A stretch of DNA of 50,016 nucleotides from Anaerolinea sp. (GTDB lineage Bacteria; Chloroflexota; Dehalococcoidia; Tepidiformales; Tepidiformaceae): contig PNKC01000017.1 in the NCBI GenBank assembly GCA_013822275.1, positions 1 through 50,016 of the forward strand, given 5' to 3'. Positions 32,174 to 41,607 of this stretch are shown here, one piece after another (positions within the stretch are counted from its first letter, which is position 1; each line of letters begins with the position of its first letter). The position numbers were made by a program, and so were the translations under genes. The notes below the pieces were generated by a model. It saw nothing but the letters and a program-made list of their open reading frames with translations. It was not told the origin of the DNA and made no database searches.

Positions 32174-33682
32174 TCAGTCGGGGAGGAAATAGATCTCGAC
32201 CGTGGAGTTCGGCCATTTCACATCGCCCGCGCTGTCCGGGAACCCGAGGTCGATGAGGTCGCCCTTGATCACGCCACCGGTGTCCGCCGCCAGGCAGGTG
32301 CCGTAGCCGGGGACATAGAAGCGGGACATCCAGGGGATGACAGTGGGGTCCACGGCGCAGATTCCATAGTCCACCATGATGCCGGAGGCCGTGACACCGT
32401 AGTGAGGGTCACCGGCGGGCCGGCCGCTGCTTGCCGCGTTGTACCACGTCGTCCGCACAGTCATCTTCCTGGTGTACGAGCCCGTGTAGCTCGGCGTGGA
32501 CAGCACCGGTTTCGCACCGGCGGCCACGCGCGTGCCGACGATCTGGCGGGCCGGGATCGCCGGCTGGCGGACTTCGCTGCCGAGGAATGACCGCCCCGTC
32601 TCAACGCCATTCTTGAACGTTACCGCATACTTCTTGACGCGGAGGCCGTTCGTCCCGGGAATGATCTTGACGTCGCCGCGGGCAAGGCTCGGATCCTCTT
32701 CGGAAATCGCCCCCGGGACGATCGCCTCTTCTTCTTCCACAGTTTCCGTGCGGTTCAGCCCGATAGTGATCGACATGCCGTTGAACACCGGCGCTTCGCG
32801 CGGCGCCGAAAGCAGTTCGTCCGGGCCCGGGTCCACGCCGAGCAGGCGCAGCACCTCGGCAACCGTTGAAGCCTGCGTGTATAGAGACTGTTCTATCCCG
32901 TCGAGCACGACGGTTATCGTCCGGGCTTTTTCGAGCCGCACGGTCATGCCCGCGTTGAGCGGTGAATCAAGGGAGGGGTGGACGAGGTCGCCTTCCCGGA
33001 CGGTCATGCCGAGGTCGGCGAGGAGGCCCTGCACGTTTGACGCGGCGCTCATGGCCTCGAGCCGGAGGGTGTCGACGTATACCACAACCGGTCTTGCCCG
33101 TTCGACCGTGATGCGCACGCCTTCAGCGCCCAACTCACCGCTTGCCTGCACGCCCGGGACGGACCGTGCGGCGAACGTGCTCCGGCCAGCGAGCGGGCCG
33201 GACTCGCGCGTGAGATGCCCATCCACAGAGACGCGGTCGCCAGGGCGAAGGTCCAGCCCGGCCTCGGCGAGCGCCCCTCCCACCGTTGACGCCCTGGTGC
33301 GGAACGTCAGTTGGCGTCCATCCACTTCCGCCACGATCGGGCGGGCGCGCAGTACGGCGACGCTCGACTGCCGGCCGCTCGTGGCGTAAAGGACCTGGTC
33401 GCCCGGGCCCAGTTGGACATCGGCCGCCGCCAGCCCTTCGCCGCGAGGGTCGAACACGGCCGAGACACGCAGAGCCTCACCATTGCTGAGGACGGTTACA
33501 TCTTTACCGGGGAAGAAGCGGAAGCCGAACACGGCCAGGATCACGACCACGAGAATTGTTGCCGCGTGATGCCGACCTCGGAAATGGCGGGGGTGGACCG
33601 AGAGGTCGGGGCGCGTGATCTGCCGGTCAGCTACCGTCCGTCCGCGTACGCGAGACGTCCGAATTGCCTGGGCCAAAGTCAC
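32174..33682 (-). CDS. G5/3D-domain cell-wall protein (YabE/Rpf-like)
   Basis: Product of 502 residues. Single membrane helix at about 43-60 (TILVVVILAVFGFRFFPG). Three DUF348 ubiquitin-like domains follow (VAEVDGRQLTFRTRASTVGGAL, PVVVYVDTLRLEAM..., ITVVLDGIEQSLYTQASTVAEVL), then a G5 domain, then a C-terminal 3D domain: YNAASSGRPAGDPHYG, DPTVIPWMSRFYVPGYG, ADTGGVIKGDLIDLGF. 3D domains (three Asp) are seen in lytic transglycosylases of YabE/MltA type. It probably acts on peptidoglycan outside the cell. The order yabE-rsmA is typical of Gram-positive bacteria. Confidence 0.85.
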   Translation of the reverse strand: MTLAQAIRTSRVRGRTVADRQITRPDLSVHPRHFRGRHHAATILVVVILAVFGFRFFPGKDVTVLSNGEALRVSAVFDPRGEGLAAADVQLGPGDQVLYATSGRQSSVAVLRARPIVAEVDGRQLTFRTRASTVGGALAEAGLDLRPGDRVSVDGHLTRESGPLAGRSTFAARSVPGVQASGELGAEGVRITVERARPVVVYVDTLRLEAMSAASNVQGLLADLGMTVREGDLVHPSLDSPLNAGMTVRLEKARTITVVLDGIEQSLYTQASTVAEVLRLLGVDPGPDELLSAPREAPVFNGMSITIGLNRTETVEEEEAIVPGAISEEDPSLARGDVKIIPGTNGLRVKKYAVTFKNGVETGRSFLGSEVRQPAIPARQIVGTRVAAGAKPVLSTPSYTGSYTRKMTVRTTWYNAASSGRPAGDPHYGVTASGIMVDYGICAVDPTVIPWMSRFYVPGYGTCLAADTGGVIKGDLIDLGFPDSAGDVKWPNSTVEIYFLPD

Positions 33683-33802
33683 TCCTCGGTCGAGTTTGCG
33701 GCGCCGCCGGGATGCGGACGCCGCCAGACAGGGTCAGATCAGGCCGTGCACCTGCTGTCGAACTGCCCGCCGGGCTTGTCCTACGCCAGCCAGCTCGGAT
33801 CC

Positions 33803-33892
33803 GGTTGGCCTGCGGCACCCGAAGCAATCCACTTATGGCTGCTTCCTTCCGGACCTGACCAGGTTCGTAGCGCTTCGCCGCGCAGGACCAGA
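33803..33892 (-). ncRNA. ffs: SRP RNA (small bacterial type, 4.5S-like)
   Basis: The minus strand carries the invariant domain IV sequence GGTCAGGTCCGGAAGGAAGC followed by AGCC (33860-33837). Flanks GGTCCTGCG and CGCAGGCC close the hairpin. Ends are set by pairing and may be off by several bases. It binds Ffh and FtsY to deliver membrane proteins. The intergenic space 33683-34076 otherwise shows no gene; 33893-34076 must contain its promoter, but no clear one was found. Confidence 0.9.
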
Positions 33893-34076
33893 TCGTCAAC
33901 GCCACTTGACAAGGACAGTCCCCAACGAACCAGCCCTCGAGCAGGAGTTCAACCCCGCTAGAGCGGATTGCGGGTTCAGGGCACCGCTAGCTCCCCGTCT
34001 AGCACGGCCGACCGTCACCGTACGCCACCTCGATCGGGCGGGTCAAGCCGGAAAAGCCCTTTCATTACGGGTTGGC

Positions 34077-34601
34077 TTAGCCTTCCGCAAGCTGGATCGC
34101 GACCAGCAATTCTCCCGCGCTCACGCGCTTTCCAGCCGTTGCCGGGACCGCTTCCACAACCCCCGCCGCCGGCGAACGGAGTTCGTTGTTCATCTTCATC
34201 GACTCGATCACGAGCAACACCTGCCCGGCCTCCACCGTGTCGCCCACCACGCAGCGCACTTCGAGGATCGAGCCCGTCATCGGCGCCGTAATGCGCTTCT
34301 GGCCGCTTGCCGCGGCGGCGCCTTTGCGGTGGCCGGAAGACGGCCGCCAGCGCTCAACGTCGTAGTTCCAGAGGTGCCGGCCGATGGTCACAATCGCCCC
34401 GCCCCGGCGCCGTTCCAGGTACAGCTCTGTTGGCCGGCTATCCACCATCAACAGGTAGAGGCCGGAGTCTCCAACCTTTTCAAGCTCAACAGTCTTCCAG
34501 GCGTCGCTGCCGTCGCGCCGCACCTGAAGGCCGGCTGCGTCTCGCCTTATCTCGAAGGCCACGTCCTGGTCGGAATCCCGGATCAGATACTTCTCGGCCA
34601 A
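34077..34601 (-). CDS. Biotin carboxyl carrier protein
   Basis: Product of 174 residues from TTG 34601. The C-terminal ~75 residues are a biotinyl domain with the target lysine in ESMKMN (K136), APMTGSILEV before it and AGKRVSAGELLVAI after. The N-terminal half (YLIRDSDQDVAFEIRRDAAG...) is a beta-rich domain seen in carrier subunits of acyl-CoA carboxylases. TTG 34601 has a GGGGGTGGGG sequence upstream; GTG 34649 is an in-frame alternative that overlaps accC more. Partner of the carboxylase gene just upstream. Confidence 0.85.
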   Translation of the reverse strand: MAEKYLIRDSDQDVAFEIRRDAAGLQVRRDGSDAWKTVELEKVGDSGLYLLMVDSRPTELYLERRRGGAIVTIGRHLWNYDVERWRPSSGHRKGAAAASGQKRITAPMTGSILEVRCVVGDTVEAGQVLLVIESMKMNNELRSPAAGVVEAVPATAGKRVSAGELLVAIQLAEG

Positions 34602-36130
34602 CGCCCCACCCCCTGGCCCAACCCGGCGCCCGCCATCCGCTCTCGCCACGCGGTGCGCTGCCCCTTCGCCGCCGTGCCATTCGTCGCACCGCCGTTCGAA
34701 CCGTTCCGGTCGGCGGGGGCCTCCACACCGGTCACGAACAGCAAGGCCGCAATCTCGGCGAGTTCTTGCTGCTCTTCAAGAGGCTCGGCGGCAAACACCT
34801 GGTGGCGGTCCAGGAACTCCGTATCGACATTGCCGGCTATGAAGTCCGGGAGATCGAGGATCTGCTGGATGTAGGGGATGTTAGTGGCCACGCCTACTAT
34901 CCGGAACTCCGAAAGAGCTCGCTTCATGCGGGCGCGCGCCCCTTCCCGGTTGCGGCCCCACGCCGTCACTTTGGCGAGCAACGAGTCGTAGTAGGGGGTG
35001 ACCTCCACGCCGTCGTAGAGGGCGCTCTCCACGCGGATGCCCGGCCCCGCCGGTTCGCGCGCCAACACCACGCGTCCAACCGAGGGAAGGAAGCTGTTGA
35101 ACGGGTCTTCGGCCACGATCCGGCATTCGATCGCCCAGCCGCGCGTCAGCAGCTCGGATTCGTCGTAGGGCAGTTCCTCCCCGGCCGCCACCAGGATCTG
35201 GTCCTTCACCAGGTCGGTGCCCGTGGTCAACTCCGTCACCGGGTGCTCCACCTGGAGGCGCGTGTTCATCTCCAGGAAGTAGTAGAGACCGTCCGGCGTG
35301 AGCAGGAACTCGACTGTCCCAACGTTATGGTAATCGGCCGCTCGCGCCACGCGTACCGCCGCCCGGCTCAGGCTGCGCCGCAGGCCGGGGGTCACGGCCA
35401 CGCTCGGGCATTCTTCAATCAGCTTCTGGTGGCGTCTCTGGATCGAACATTCCCGTTCCCCAACCGGGACGACGTTCCCGAACTTGTCCGCGATAATCTG
35501 GACTTCGATGTGGCGCACGTGCCGCAGGTTCTTTTCCACGTAGATAGCCGGGTTCCCGAAAGCAGCCTGCGCTTCCTGGATCGCCCGCGCCGCTGCGTCC
35601 CTGAACTCTCCTTCGCTCTCGACCAAGCGGATTCCGCGCCCGCCGCCGCCGGCGACCGCCTTGACCATCACGGGGTAGCCAATCTGGTTCGCAAACGCCA
35701 CAGCCTCGTCGATCGATTCCATCTCCGGGCTGCCGGGCAGCACCGGGATCCCGGCCGCTTCCGCCAGTTTCCGCGCCTGGATCTTGTCGCCCAGCATGCG
35801 GATGGAGGCTGGCGAGGGGCCGATGAACGTGAGCCCCGCAGCCTCGCAGGCCTCCGCGAAGTCAGCGTTTTCCGCCAGGAAGCCGTAGCCGGGGTGAATT
35901 GCGTCGGCGCCGCATTCTTTAGCCACCGCGATAATCTTGTCCCCGTTCAGGTAGCTCTGGCGGGCCTCGGCCGGACCAATCAGGTGGGCCTCATCCGCGT
36001 AACGCACATGCTGCGAGAGCCGGTCGACTTCGGAGTACACCGCGACCGACGGGATATCCAGGTCCCGCAGGGCCCGGACGATGCGCAGGGCAATTTCACC
36101 ACGGTTCGCGACAAGGACTTTCGAGAACAT
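34583..36130 (-). CDS. accC: Biotin carboxylase subunit
   Basis: Product of 515 residues. FSKVLVANRGEIALRIVRAL, HPGYGFLAEN, ATP-grasp loop KAVAGGGGRGI, VEKNLRHVRHIEVQI, ERECSIQRRHQKLIEE, and MNTRLQVEHPVTE. It carboxylates biotin with bicarbonate and ATP. No carboxyltransferase gene is in the window, so the acyl-CoA substrate (acetyl- or propionyl-CoA) is open. ATG 36130 fits the family start; an upstream in-frame ATG at 36166 adds 12 odd residues. A ~60-residue C-terminal extension after the core is low-complexity. Confidence 0.92.
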   Translation of the reverse strand: MFSKVLVANRGEIALRIVRALRDLDIPSVAVYSEVDRLSQHVRYADEAHLIGPAEARQSYLNGDKIIAVAKECGADAIHPGYGFLAENADFAEACEAAGLTFIGPSPASIRMLGDKIQARKLAEAAGIPVLPGSPEMESIDEAVAFANQIGYPVMVKAVAGGGGRGIRLVESEGEFRDAAARAIQEAQAAFGNPAIYVEKNLRHVRHIEVQIIADKFGNVVPVGERECSIQRRHQKLIEECPSVAVTPGLRRSLSRAAVRVARAADYHNVGTVEFLLTPDGLYYFLEMNTRLQVEHPVTELTTGTDLVKDQILVAAGEELPYDESELLTRGWAIECRIVAEDPFNSFLPSVGRVVLAREPAGPGIRVESALYDGVEVTPYYDSLLAKVTAWGRNREGARARMKRALSEFRIVGVATNIPYIQQILDLPDFIAGNVDTEFLDRHQVFAAEPLEEQQELAEIAALLFVTGVEAPADRNGSNGGATNGTAAKGQRTAWRERMAGAGLGQGVGRWPRSI

Positions 36131-36250
36131 AAGCTGATACTTCTCTAGGGCGCCGTTATGGCCCAAAGCATACCCGGCGGCCCAACCTCAAGCGAATACG
36201 GCCGCCTTCGGCTGCTGGCTCCCCTATCCGCAGGGCACTACCCTAGGGAG

Positions 36251-38614
36251 ATGGACGCCCATTCAGTCCGGGTCCTTGAGTTTGAGAAGGTCCTCGCACT
36301 GCTCGCTGCCGAGACCGCCTTCAGCGTGGGCCGCGAACTCGCCCTCGAGGTGCGTCCGGCTACCACCTACAGCGATTCCTTCGAACTTCTCTCCCAGACC
36401 GCGGAGATGCGCCTGCTGGACCAGATGGGCATCGACATCCCGTTTGGCGGAGCGCGGGACATCCGGCCCCAGGTCCACGCCGCCGGCATCGGACAGGTCC
36501 TGGAAGCCGCGGACCTGGTGGACGCCGCCCAGACGCTGCGCACCGCCTGGCGCGCCCGTGGAGTCATCGAAAAGATCCGGCCCCGCGTCCCCCGGCTCGC
36601 CACGATCACAGACCACGTCGCGGACTTTCGCCGATTCTCCGACGAGATTGACTCCGCGATCACCTCACGCGGCGAAGTGGCCGATGGCGCAAGCGAGACC
36701 CTTGCCACCACCCGGCGCGAGCTTCGTTCCGCGCAGGAACGTCTCGACCACCGCGCGCAGGCCGCCCTTGCTGACGCCATCCGCAGAGGGATCGCCCAGG
36801 AGGGGCTGCTGACCGAACGCAATGGCCGCAAGGTGATCCCGGTGAAAGCGGACTATCGCGGCCAGCTGGCGGGAATCGTCCACGACGTCTCATCCAGCGG
36901 CGCGACCGTGTTCGTCGAGCCGATGGGCGTGGTCGAGGCCGGAAACCAGGTCCGCGAACTTCAGCTCGCCGAAGAGCGGGAAGTGCGCCGCGTACTTCAG
37001 CGTCTGACGGGCCTGCTCGGCGAGGCCGAGCCGCAGGCCTACGAGACCGTCATGGCGCTGGGCGGGCTGGACGTCCTTTCCGCTAAGGTTAGGCTCGGCA
37101 AACGGCTGAAGTCCCAGCTTCCGCCGCCTGGCGAAGTCGAGGGCTGGTTCAAGCCATCCGGCGCCACGATCGTCGTCCGTGGCCGCCATCCTCTCCTGCG
37201 CGGAGAAGTCGTGCCCACGGACATCCAGGTTGGCGGTGACTTCGATGGCGTCCTCATCACCGGCCCGAATACAGGCGGGAAGACGGTCGCCCTCAAGACG
37301 CTGGGGCTGCTGACGCTCATGGCGCAGGCCGGGATCCCGGTGCCATGCGATGAAGGGAGCCGCTTCGTTTGCTACGAGCGCGTGTACGCGGACATCGGCG
37401 ACGAACAGTCAATTGAGCAGTCCCTCTCCACGTTCTCCTCCCACATGCGCAACGTCATTTCGATCCTGTCGCAGGCGGCACCGGGCACGCTCGTGCTGCT
37501 CGATGAACTGGGCGCCGGCACGGACCCCACGGAGGGCGCCGCCCTCGCACGCGCGATCCTCGAAACGCTCCTGGAACGCGGGTGCAAGATTGTTGCTACA
37601 ACTCACCACGGCGAACTGAAGGCCTTTGCTCACAACCACCCGCGCCTCCGCAACGCCTCCGTCGAATTCGACCTTGAAACCCTGAGCCCCACCTATCACC
37701 TGACGATCGGGCTGCCCGGCCAGTCGAACGCCATCGCGATCGCTCAACGCCTGGGCCTCGAATCCGCGGTGCTCGTGAAGGCGGAAGCCCAACTCACGCC
37801 GGAGCACTTCGAGCTCGAACAGCTCCTGGCCGAAATTCGCAACGAGCGTCTCGTCGCGGAGGAGGCTCGGAGACGCGAGGAACTGGCGACGAAGGAGGCG
37901 GAAGATCTACGCGTCGCCCTGGCCGAGCGCCGGGACCGCATCGAACAGGAACGCTCGGCCATCCTCGAAGCCGCCCACCGGGAGGCCGAGGATGCGGTGG
38001 CTGCCGCGCGACGCGAACTTGATGAGTTGCGCCGCCGCGCGGCCCACCGCGACTTCGATGCGCGCGCCGCGGAGGAGACGCTCCGGCGGCTGGATAGGAA
38101 CATCGAGGCTCTCGCGGCCCGCGCGAAACCGAAGCGCCAGGAAACACCACGCCCGGCCCTCCATCGCGAAGTCCAAACCGGCGACACCGTCCACGTGCGG
38201 GACATCCCCCAAGTTGGCGAGGCGCTCAGCGGCGTGGGAGAAGATGGGCGCGTGGACGTGCAGTTCGGCTCGCTTCGCATGAAAGTCTCCGTCGACCGGA
38301 TAGACCGTATCGAGATCCCGTCACACGCGGACGGATCAGTGCCGGCGCTCGTGCCCCTTGGCCCCCCGGTTTCGATGGAGCTGGACCTGCGCGGCCGCCG
38401 CGCGGAAGATGCGCTCGAACAGTTTGAGAGCTATCTGGACAGCGCTTTTCGCGCGGGGCTCCCGTTCGTGCGTATTATCCACGGCAAGGGCACCGGCGCG
38501 TTGCGCGCGGCGATCCGGGAGGCGCTCACCGGCCATCCCCTCGTCCGCCGCTTCGAATCCGCGGCCCCCAACGAAGGCGGCGAAGGCGTGACCATCGCGC
38601 TCCTCGCCGGATAG
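36251..38614 (+). CDS. mutS2: Endonuclease MutS2
   Basis: Product of 787 residues. N-terminal MutS2 core (VLEFEKVLALLAAETAFSVG), ATPase with Walker A GPNTGGKTVALKT (338-345 onward) and LLDELGAGTDPTEGAALA, a long coiled coil (about 520-640), and a C-terminal Smr nuclease domain (DLRGRRAEDALEQFESYLD ... IIHGKGTGALR). MutS2 acts on branched DNA and collided ribosomes. TACCCT lies exactly 6 nt before ATG 36251, with no ribosome site at the usual spacing, so a leaderless start is likely. Confidence 0.95.
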   Translation: MDAHSVRVLEFEKVLALLAAETAFSVGRELALEVRPATTYSDSFELLSQTAEMRLLDQMGIDIPFGGARDIRPQVHAAGIGQVLEAADLVDAAQTLRTAWRARGVIEKIRPRVPRLATITDHVADFRRFSDEIDSAITSRGEVADGASETLATTRRELRSAQERLDHRAQAALADAIRRGIAQEGLLTERNGRKVIPVKADYRGQLAGIVHDVSSSGATVFVEPMGVVEAGNQVRELQLAEEREVRRVLQRLTGLLGEAEPQAYETVMALGGLDVLSAKVRLGKRLKSQLPPPGEVEGWFKPSGATIVVRGRHPLLRGEVVPTDIQVGGDFDGVLITGPNTGGKTVALKTLGLLTLMAQAGIPVPCDEGSRFVCYERVYADIGDEQSIEQSLSTFSSHMRNVISILSQAAPGTLVLLDELGAGTDPTEGAALARAILETLLERGCKIVATTHHGELKAFAHNHPRLRNASVEFDLETLSPTYHLTIGLPGQSNAIAIAQRLGLESAVLVKAEAQLTPEHFELEQLLAEIRNERLVAEEARRREELATKEAEDLRVALAERRDRIEQERSAILEAAHREAEDAVAAARRELDELRRRAAHRDFDARAAEETLRRLDRNIEALAARAKPKRQETPRPALHREVQTGDTVHVRDIPQVGEALSGVGEDGRVDVQFGSLRMKVSVDRIDRIEIPSHADGSVPALVPLGPPVSMELDLRGRRAEDALEQFESYLDSAFRAGLPFVRIIHGKGTGALRAAIREALTGHPLVRRFESAAPNEGGEGVTIALLAG

Positions 38615-38624
38615 AGGCACGTCC

Positions 38625-40004
38625 GTGGGCACACAACCGCACCTCCAGCGTGGCTTCCGATTGGAGGACGACACCCCGCCTCTGGACGCCCCGCTCGCCG
38701 CCCGCATGCGCCCGCGCTCGCTTGACGAATTCATCGGCCAGGAAGCGGCCGTCGGTTCCGGCTCGATGCTCAGAGGCGCGGTGGGGCGCGGCAACCTCCC
38801 TTCAATAATCCTCTGGGGCCCGCCTGGATGCGGGAAAACAACCCTCGCACGCATCCTCGCCACGCACGTCACAGCGGAGTTCGTCGCCATCTCGGCGGTG
38901 TCTTCGGGGGTGGCGGACCTGCGGAAAGTCGTGGCGGAAGCCGGGCAGCGGCGCCGCCTTGGCCAGCGCACCGTGCTCTTCATCGATGAGATCCATCGCT
39001 TCAACAAGGCCCAGCAAGACGTCATCCTGCCGTACGTCGAAGACGGCACGGTCACGCTCATTGGCGCGACCACCGAGAACCCGTCGTTCGAAGTGGTCGC
39101 CCCGCTTCTCAGCCGCGTGCGCGTTATCCGGCTCGGTGGGCTGGCGGACGCGGACCTCGTCCGCGTGGTCAACGCCGCGCTTGTGGATGCTCCCCGGGGC
39201 CTCGGCTCGCTTCAGTTGGAGATCGAGGACAAGGCTCTCGCCGTCCTCATCGAAGGCGCGAACGGCGACGCCCGCGCGGCCCTCACCGCCCTCGAAATCG
39301 CCGCGGACACCGCCTACGCGGCCGGGCTGGCGGCGATTAGCCCCCTCCACATCAAAGAGGCTTTGCAGGACCGGCGACCGTATTACGACAAGCAGTCCGA
39401 CTTCCACTACGACACGATCTCCGCGTTCATCAAGTCCGTGCGCGGCTCCGACCCGGACGCGGCGCTCTACTGGCTTGCCCGCATGATCGAAGCCGGCGAA
39501 GACCCGCTTTTCATCGTCCGCCGGATGGTCCTGCTGGCGGCCGAAGATGTCGGCCTGGCAGACCCACAGGCGCTTTCGGTTGCCGTCGCCTGCCAGCAAG
39601 CCGTCCACTTCATCGGCATGCCCGAAGGGTTCCTCCCGATGGCCGAATGCTGCCTCTACCTGGCACTCGCACCAAAGAGCAACAGCGCTTACGCCGCCTA
39701 CCTTCGGGCCAGGGAGGACGCGAACAGGACGTCCAACCTTCCGGTGCCGATGCACCTGCGCAATGCCGTCACGGGACTCATGCGCCAGTTCGGCTACGGC
39801 GAGGGCTACCGGTATGCGCACGACGAGCCGGGCCATGTCGCCGCCGGCGCGCGCTACTTGCCCGAAGCGCTCGGTGAGACCCAGTATTACGAACCGGGCA
39901 GCCTCGGGTTCGAAGCCACCGCCGCCGAAAGACTGCGACGGCTTCGCGCCGCCGGGGATGCCACATCACCCACGACGGATACGACCCCTCGCCATGAAGA
40001 TTGA
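38625..40004 (+). CDS. rarA: Replication-associated recombination protein RarA (MgsA)
   Basis: Product of 459 residues. AAA+ ATPase: RPRSLDEFIGQE, Walker A GPPGCGKTTLA, Walker B LFIDEIHRFNKAQQD, sensor GATTENPSFEV, then the MgsA tetramerisation domain (YDTISAFIKSVRGSDPDAAL, YGEGYRYAHDEPGH). It acts at stalled replication forks. GTG start 10 nt after mutS2; the next gene overlaps its end. The C-terminal tail is Thr/Pro-rich. Confidence 0.93.
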   Translation: MGTQPHLQRGFRLEDDTPPLDAPLAARMRPRSLDEFIGQEAAVGSGSMLRGAVGRGNLPSIILWGPPGCGKTTLARILATHVTAEFVAISAVSSGVADLRKVVAEAGQRRRLGQRTVLFIDEIHRFNKAQQDVILPYVEDGTVTLIGATTENPSFEVVAPLLSRVRVIRLGGLADADLVRVVNAALVDAPRGLGSLQLEIEDKALAVLIEGANGDARAALTALEIAADTAYAAGLAAISPLHIKEALQDRRPYYDKQSDFHYDTISAFIKSVRGSDPDAALYWLARMIEAGEDPLFIVRRMVLLAAEDVGLADPQALSVAVACQQAVHFIGMPEGFLPMAECCLYLALAPKSNSAYAAYLRAREDANRTSNLPVPMHLRNAVTGLMRQFGYGEGYRYAHDEPGHVAAGARYLPEALGETQYYEPGSLGFEATAAERLRRLRAAGDATSPTTDTTPRHED

Positions 40005-40320
40005 GTTCCTCTACTCCAAGTCCACGGGCCGCAGCGCTGAAGCCGAAGAGGCCCTGCGCCTCGCCCTCGAAGCCACCGACCCGGCCCTCGAAGTCACCTA
40101 CACGGAAGTCGATGGCGCGGAGGACGCAAAGACCAAGCGCTTCCTGGGCAGCCCCAGCATCCGCGTCGATGGCATCGACGTGGAGTACGGCGACCGTGAA
40201 CCCGACGAATACCAGGCCGGGACTCGCTACTACAACACCCCGCAGGGGTGGAAACCGTTCCCGCACGCCCGCCTGATAGCCAACACGATCCTGGAGATGC
40301 AGCAGAAGGCGGCGAAGTAA
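39994..40320 (+). CDS. Thioredoxin-fold protein lacking the active-site cysteines
   Basis: Product of 108 residues. Layout beta-alpha-beta with KIEFLYSKSTGRSAEAEEAL, VTYTEVDGAEDAKTKRFLGS and PSIRVDGIDVEYGDREPDEY, similar to thioredoxin-like proteins with FLGSPTIRVDG (DUF2703-like and mercury-related families). The usual CxxC is absent: the site reads SKSTGRSAE. So it is probably not a redox enzyme of the standard type. It overlaps the rarA stop by 11 nt. Confidence 0.65.
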   Translation: MKIEFLYSKSTGRSAEAEEALRLALEATDPALEVTYTEVDGAEDAKTKRFLGSPSIRVDGIDVEYGDREPDEYQAGTRYYNTPQGWKPFPHARLIANTILEMQQKAAK

Positions 40321-40331
40321 GCGGGCTTCGA

Positions 40332-40955
40332 TTAACCGCGGTCGATAACGGTGACCAGACCGTCCAGGTGGCACGTATCGTTGTGGCGGCAAAGGACATG
40401 CCGCCCGGCGGCGTCGCGGATGATTTCCGTGAGCGAGCAATTCGCGACGTTGAACATGCCGGGCCGGTTCAGGTCCAGGCCAACGGTCATGTGACAGAGC
40501 GCACTGACGACTCCACCGTGTGCCACGGCGACGACGGTTTCATCGCTTTCCGCGATGTTCGCCAGGATGCCGGCGAGGCGCGCAGCGAACGCGTCTCGCC
40601 CTTCCTCGCCCGGGAACGCAGGCCGCCGGCCATAGGCGAATGCGCTCACGACATCCGGGTAGCGTTCCCGAATCTCGGCGCTGGTCAGACCGCTCACTGC
40701 CCCAACGTCGTATTCCATCAACGCGGGCTCCGGCTGGACCGCCAGGCCCTTCACCTCGGCGATCACACGGGCGGTGTCGGCCGCCCGCCGCAGGGGGCTG
40801 GTCAGGATCCGGTCGATCGCCTCCTGCTCCAAACGGCTGGCCGTCAACCGCGCCTGCGCGAGCCCGAGTTGGCTCAAGCCAAAATCCAGCCTCCCCTGGA
40901 CGATACCGCTGGCATTCGCCTCTGACTGACCGTGGCGGACGAGGATCAATCTCAC
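40332..40955 (-). CDS. Histidine phosphatase family protein
   Basis: Product of 207 residues. LVRHGQSEANASGIVQGRLD at the N-terminus contains the catalytic His of the RHG motif; SPLRRAADTARVIAE and VAHGGVVSAL give the second Arg and His. It fits the phosphoglycerate mutase/cobC-like group. The substrate is open (alpha-ribazole-phosphate or sugar phosphates are common). Last gene of the long minus-strand run; GTG start 7 nt after the DUF2283 gene. Confidence 0.9.
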   Translation of the reverse strand: MRLILVRHGQSEANASGIVQGRLDFGLSQLGLAQARLTASRLEQEAIDRILTSPLRRAADTARVIAEVKGLAVQPEPALMEYDVGAVSGLTSAEIRERYPDVVSAFAYGRRPAFPGEEGRDAFAARLAGILANIAESDETVVAVAHGGVVSALCHMTVGLDLNRPGMFNVANCSLTEIIRDAAGRHVLCRHNDTCHLDGLVTVIDRG

Positions 40956-40962
40956 GCGTGGG

Positions 40963-41205
40963 TCAGACCGCCAGAGGCGGAGTCATCACCGCGCCGACGG
41001 GAAGCCGCAGGAGGTCGCCGAGCTGGCCGAATCGCGAGGAAAAGAACAGGATCTCCAGGTTCTCAACAGCCCCAGTCTCCGGGTTCATGCGCGCGACCAC
41101 GCCGTCGGCGATTTCATCCGACTCCTGCTCGGCATACTGTTCGACCGCGTTGACGTAGAGGATGTCCCCTTCGCGATCGTAGCTGAACGTCAGTTCGGCT
41201 CCCAT
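40963..41205 (-). CDS. DUF2283-family protein, copy 1 (putative antitoxin)
   Basis: Product of 80 residues. FSYDREGDILYVN, QYAEQESDEIADGVVARMNPETG, and VENLEILFF are the DUF2283 landmarks. The start ATG 41205 lies 16 nt inside the preceding gene. A second copy with the same core is found at 41608-41901. DUF2283 proteins are small and often next to toxin-like genes; a role as antitoxin is inferred from this and the coupling. Confidence 0.75.
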   Translation of the reverse strand: MGAELTFSYDREGDILYVNAVEQYAEQESDEIADGVVARMNPETGAVENLEILFFSSRFGQLGDLLRLPVGAVMTPPLAV

Positions 41206-41522
41206 ACCGGCCTCCAGGTCCTGGTCTGACGGGCCACGTAAGCTGTCACGATCCAGTATCGCAGTGTACCACTCAGGCCATCGCGGTCTCCGACAACAAC
41301 CACGACCACCCAGCGGCCACCGAGCAGGTCGGGCCAGAACCGGACGAAGCCTATTTCGGTTCGGGCTTCCCTCGAACCGACGTAGTCGGGCAGAGCAATT
41401 GTCTCCTCCAGGCGGGAAGGATTTGCCGGAAGCAGATCGGGGTGAGCAGACTCGATGTGGTGCTCGCGTTCTCCGGTCAGCTCAACGGGGCGGCCGAGAT
41501 AGGGGCAGGGAAACCACGTCAT
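41190..41522 (-). CDS. Small nuclease-like protein, copy 1 (putative toxin)
   Basis: Product of 110 residues. WFPCPYLGRPVELTGEREHH, then IESAHPDLL, later VVVVVVGD and LRYWIVTAYVARQ. Copy 2 (41886) shares FPCP-L, ELT-ER--HI---H, the PD-V and the W-(I/V)-V-T-A-x-x-A-R end. The small size, conserved His pair and terminal beta strand with Thr resemble BECR-fold RNases; this is a guess. TAAGAT lies 8 nt before ATG 41522. It overlaps the DUF2283 gene by 16 nt. Confidence 0.6.
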   Translation of the reverse strand: MTWFPCPYLGRPVELTGEREHHIESAHPDLLPANPSRLEETIALPDYVGSREARTEIGFVRFWPDLLGGRWVVVVVVGDRDGLSGTLRYWIVTAYVARQTRTWRPVWEPN

Positions 41523-41607
41523 GCGGCCGCATCTTACTCACAGACCAGGCGCAGGACCGCACCGCTCGGACTTTCAATGGCGCATGAGGATCACGCCCAC
41601 GCGTCGG

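Noticed and set aside
31308..32216. Longer rsmA with start at 32216
   Set aside because: It would overlap the G5/3D gene by 43 bp and adds residues absent from the family; GTG 32135 has a spaced TACCAT and fits the family start.
33893..34076. Possible extra tRNA beside SRP RNA
   Set aside because: Short pairing segments such as CGCTAGAGCG are present, but no cloverleaf with a T-arm and acceptor stem can be formed.
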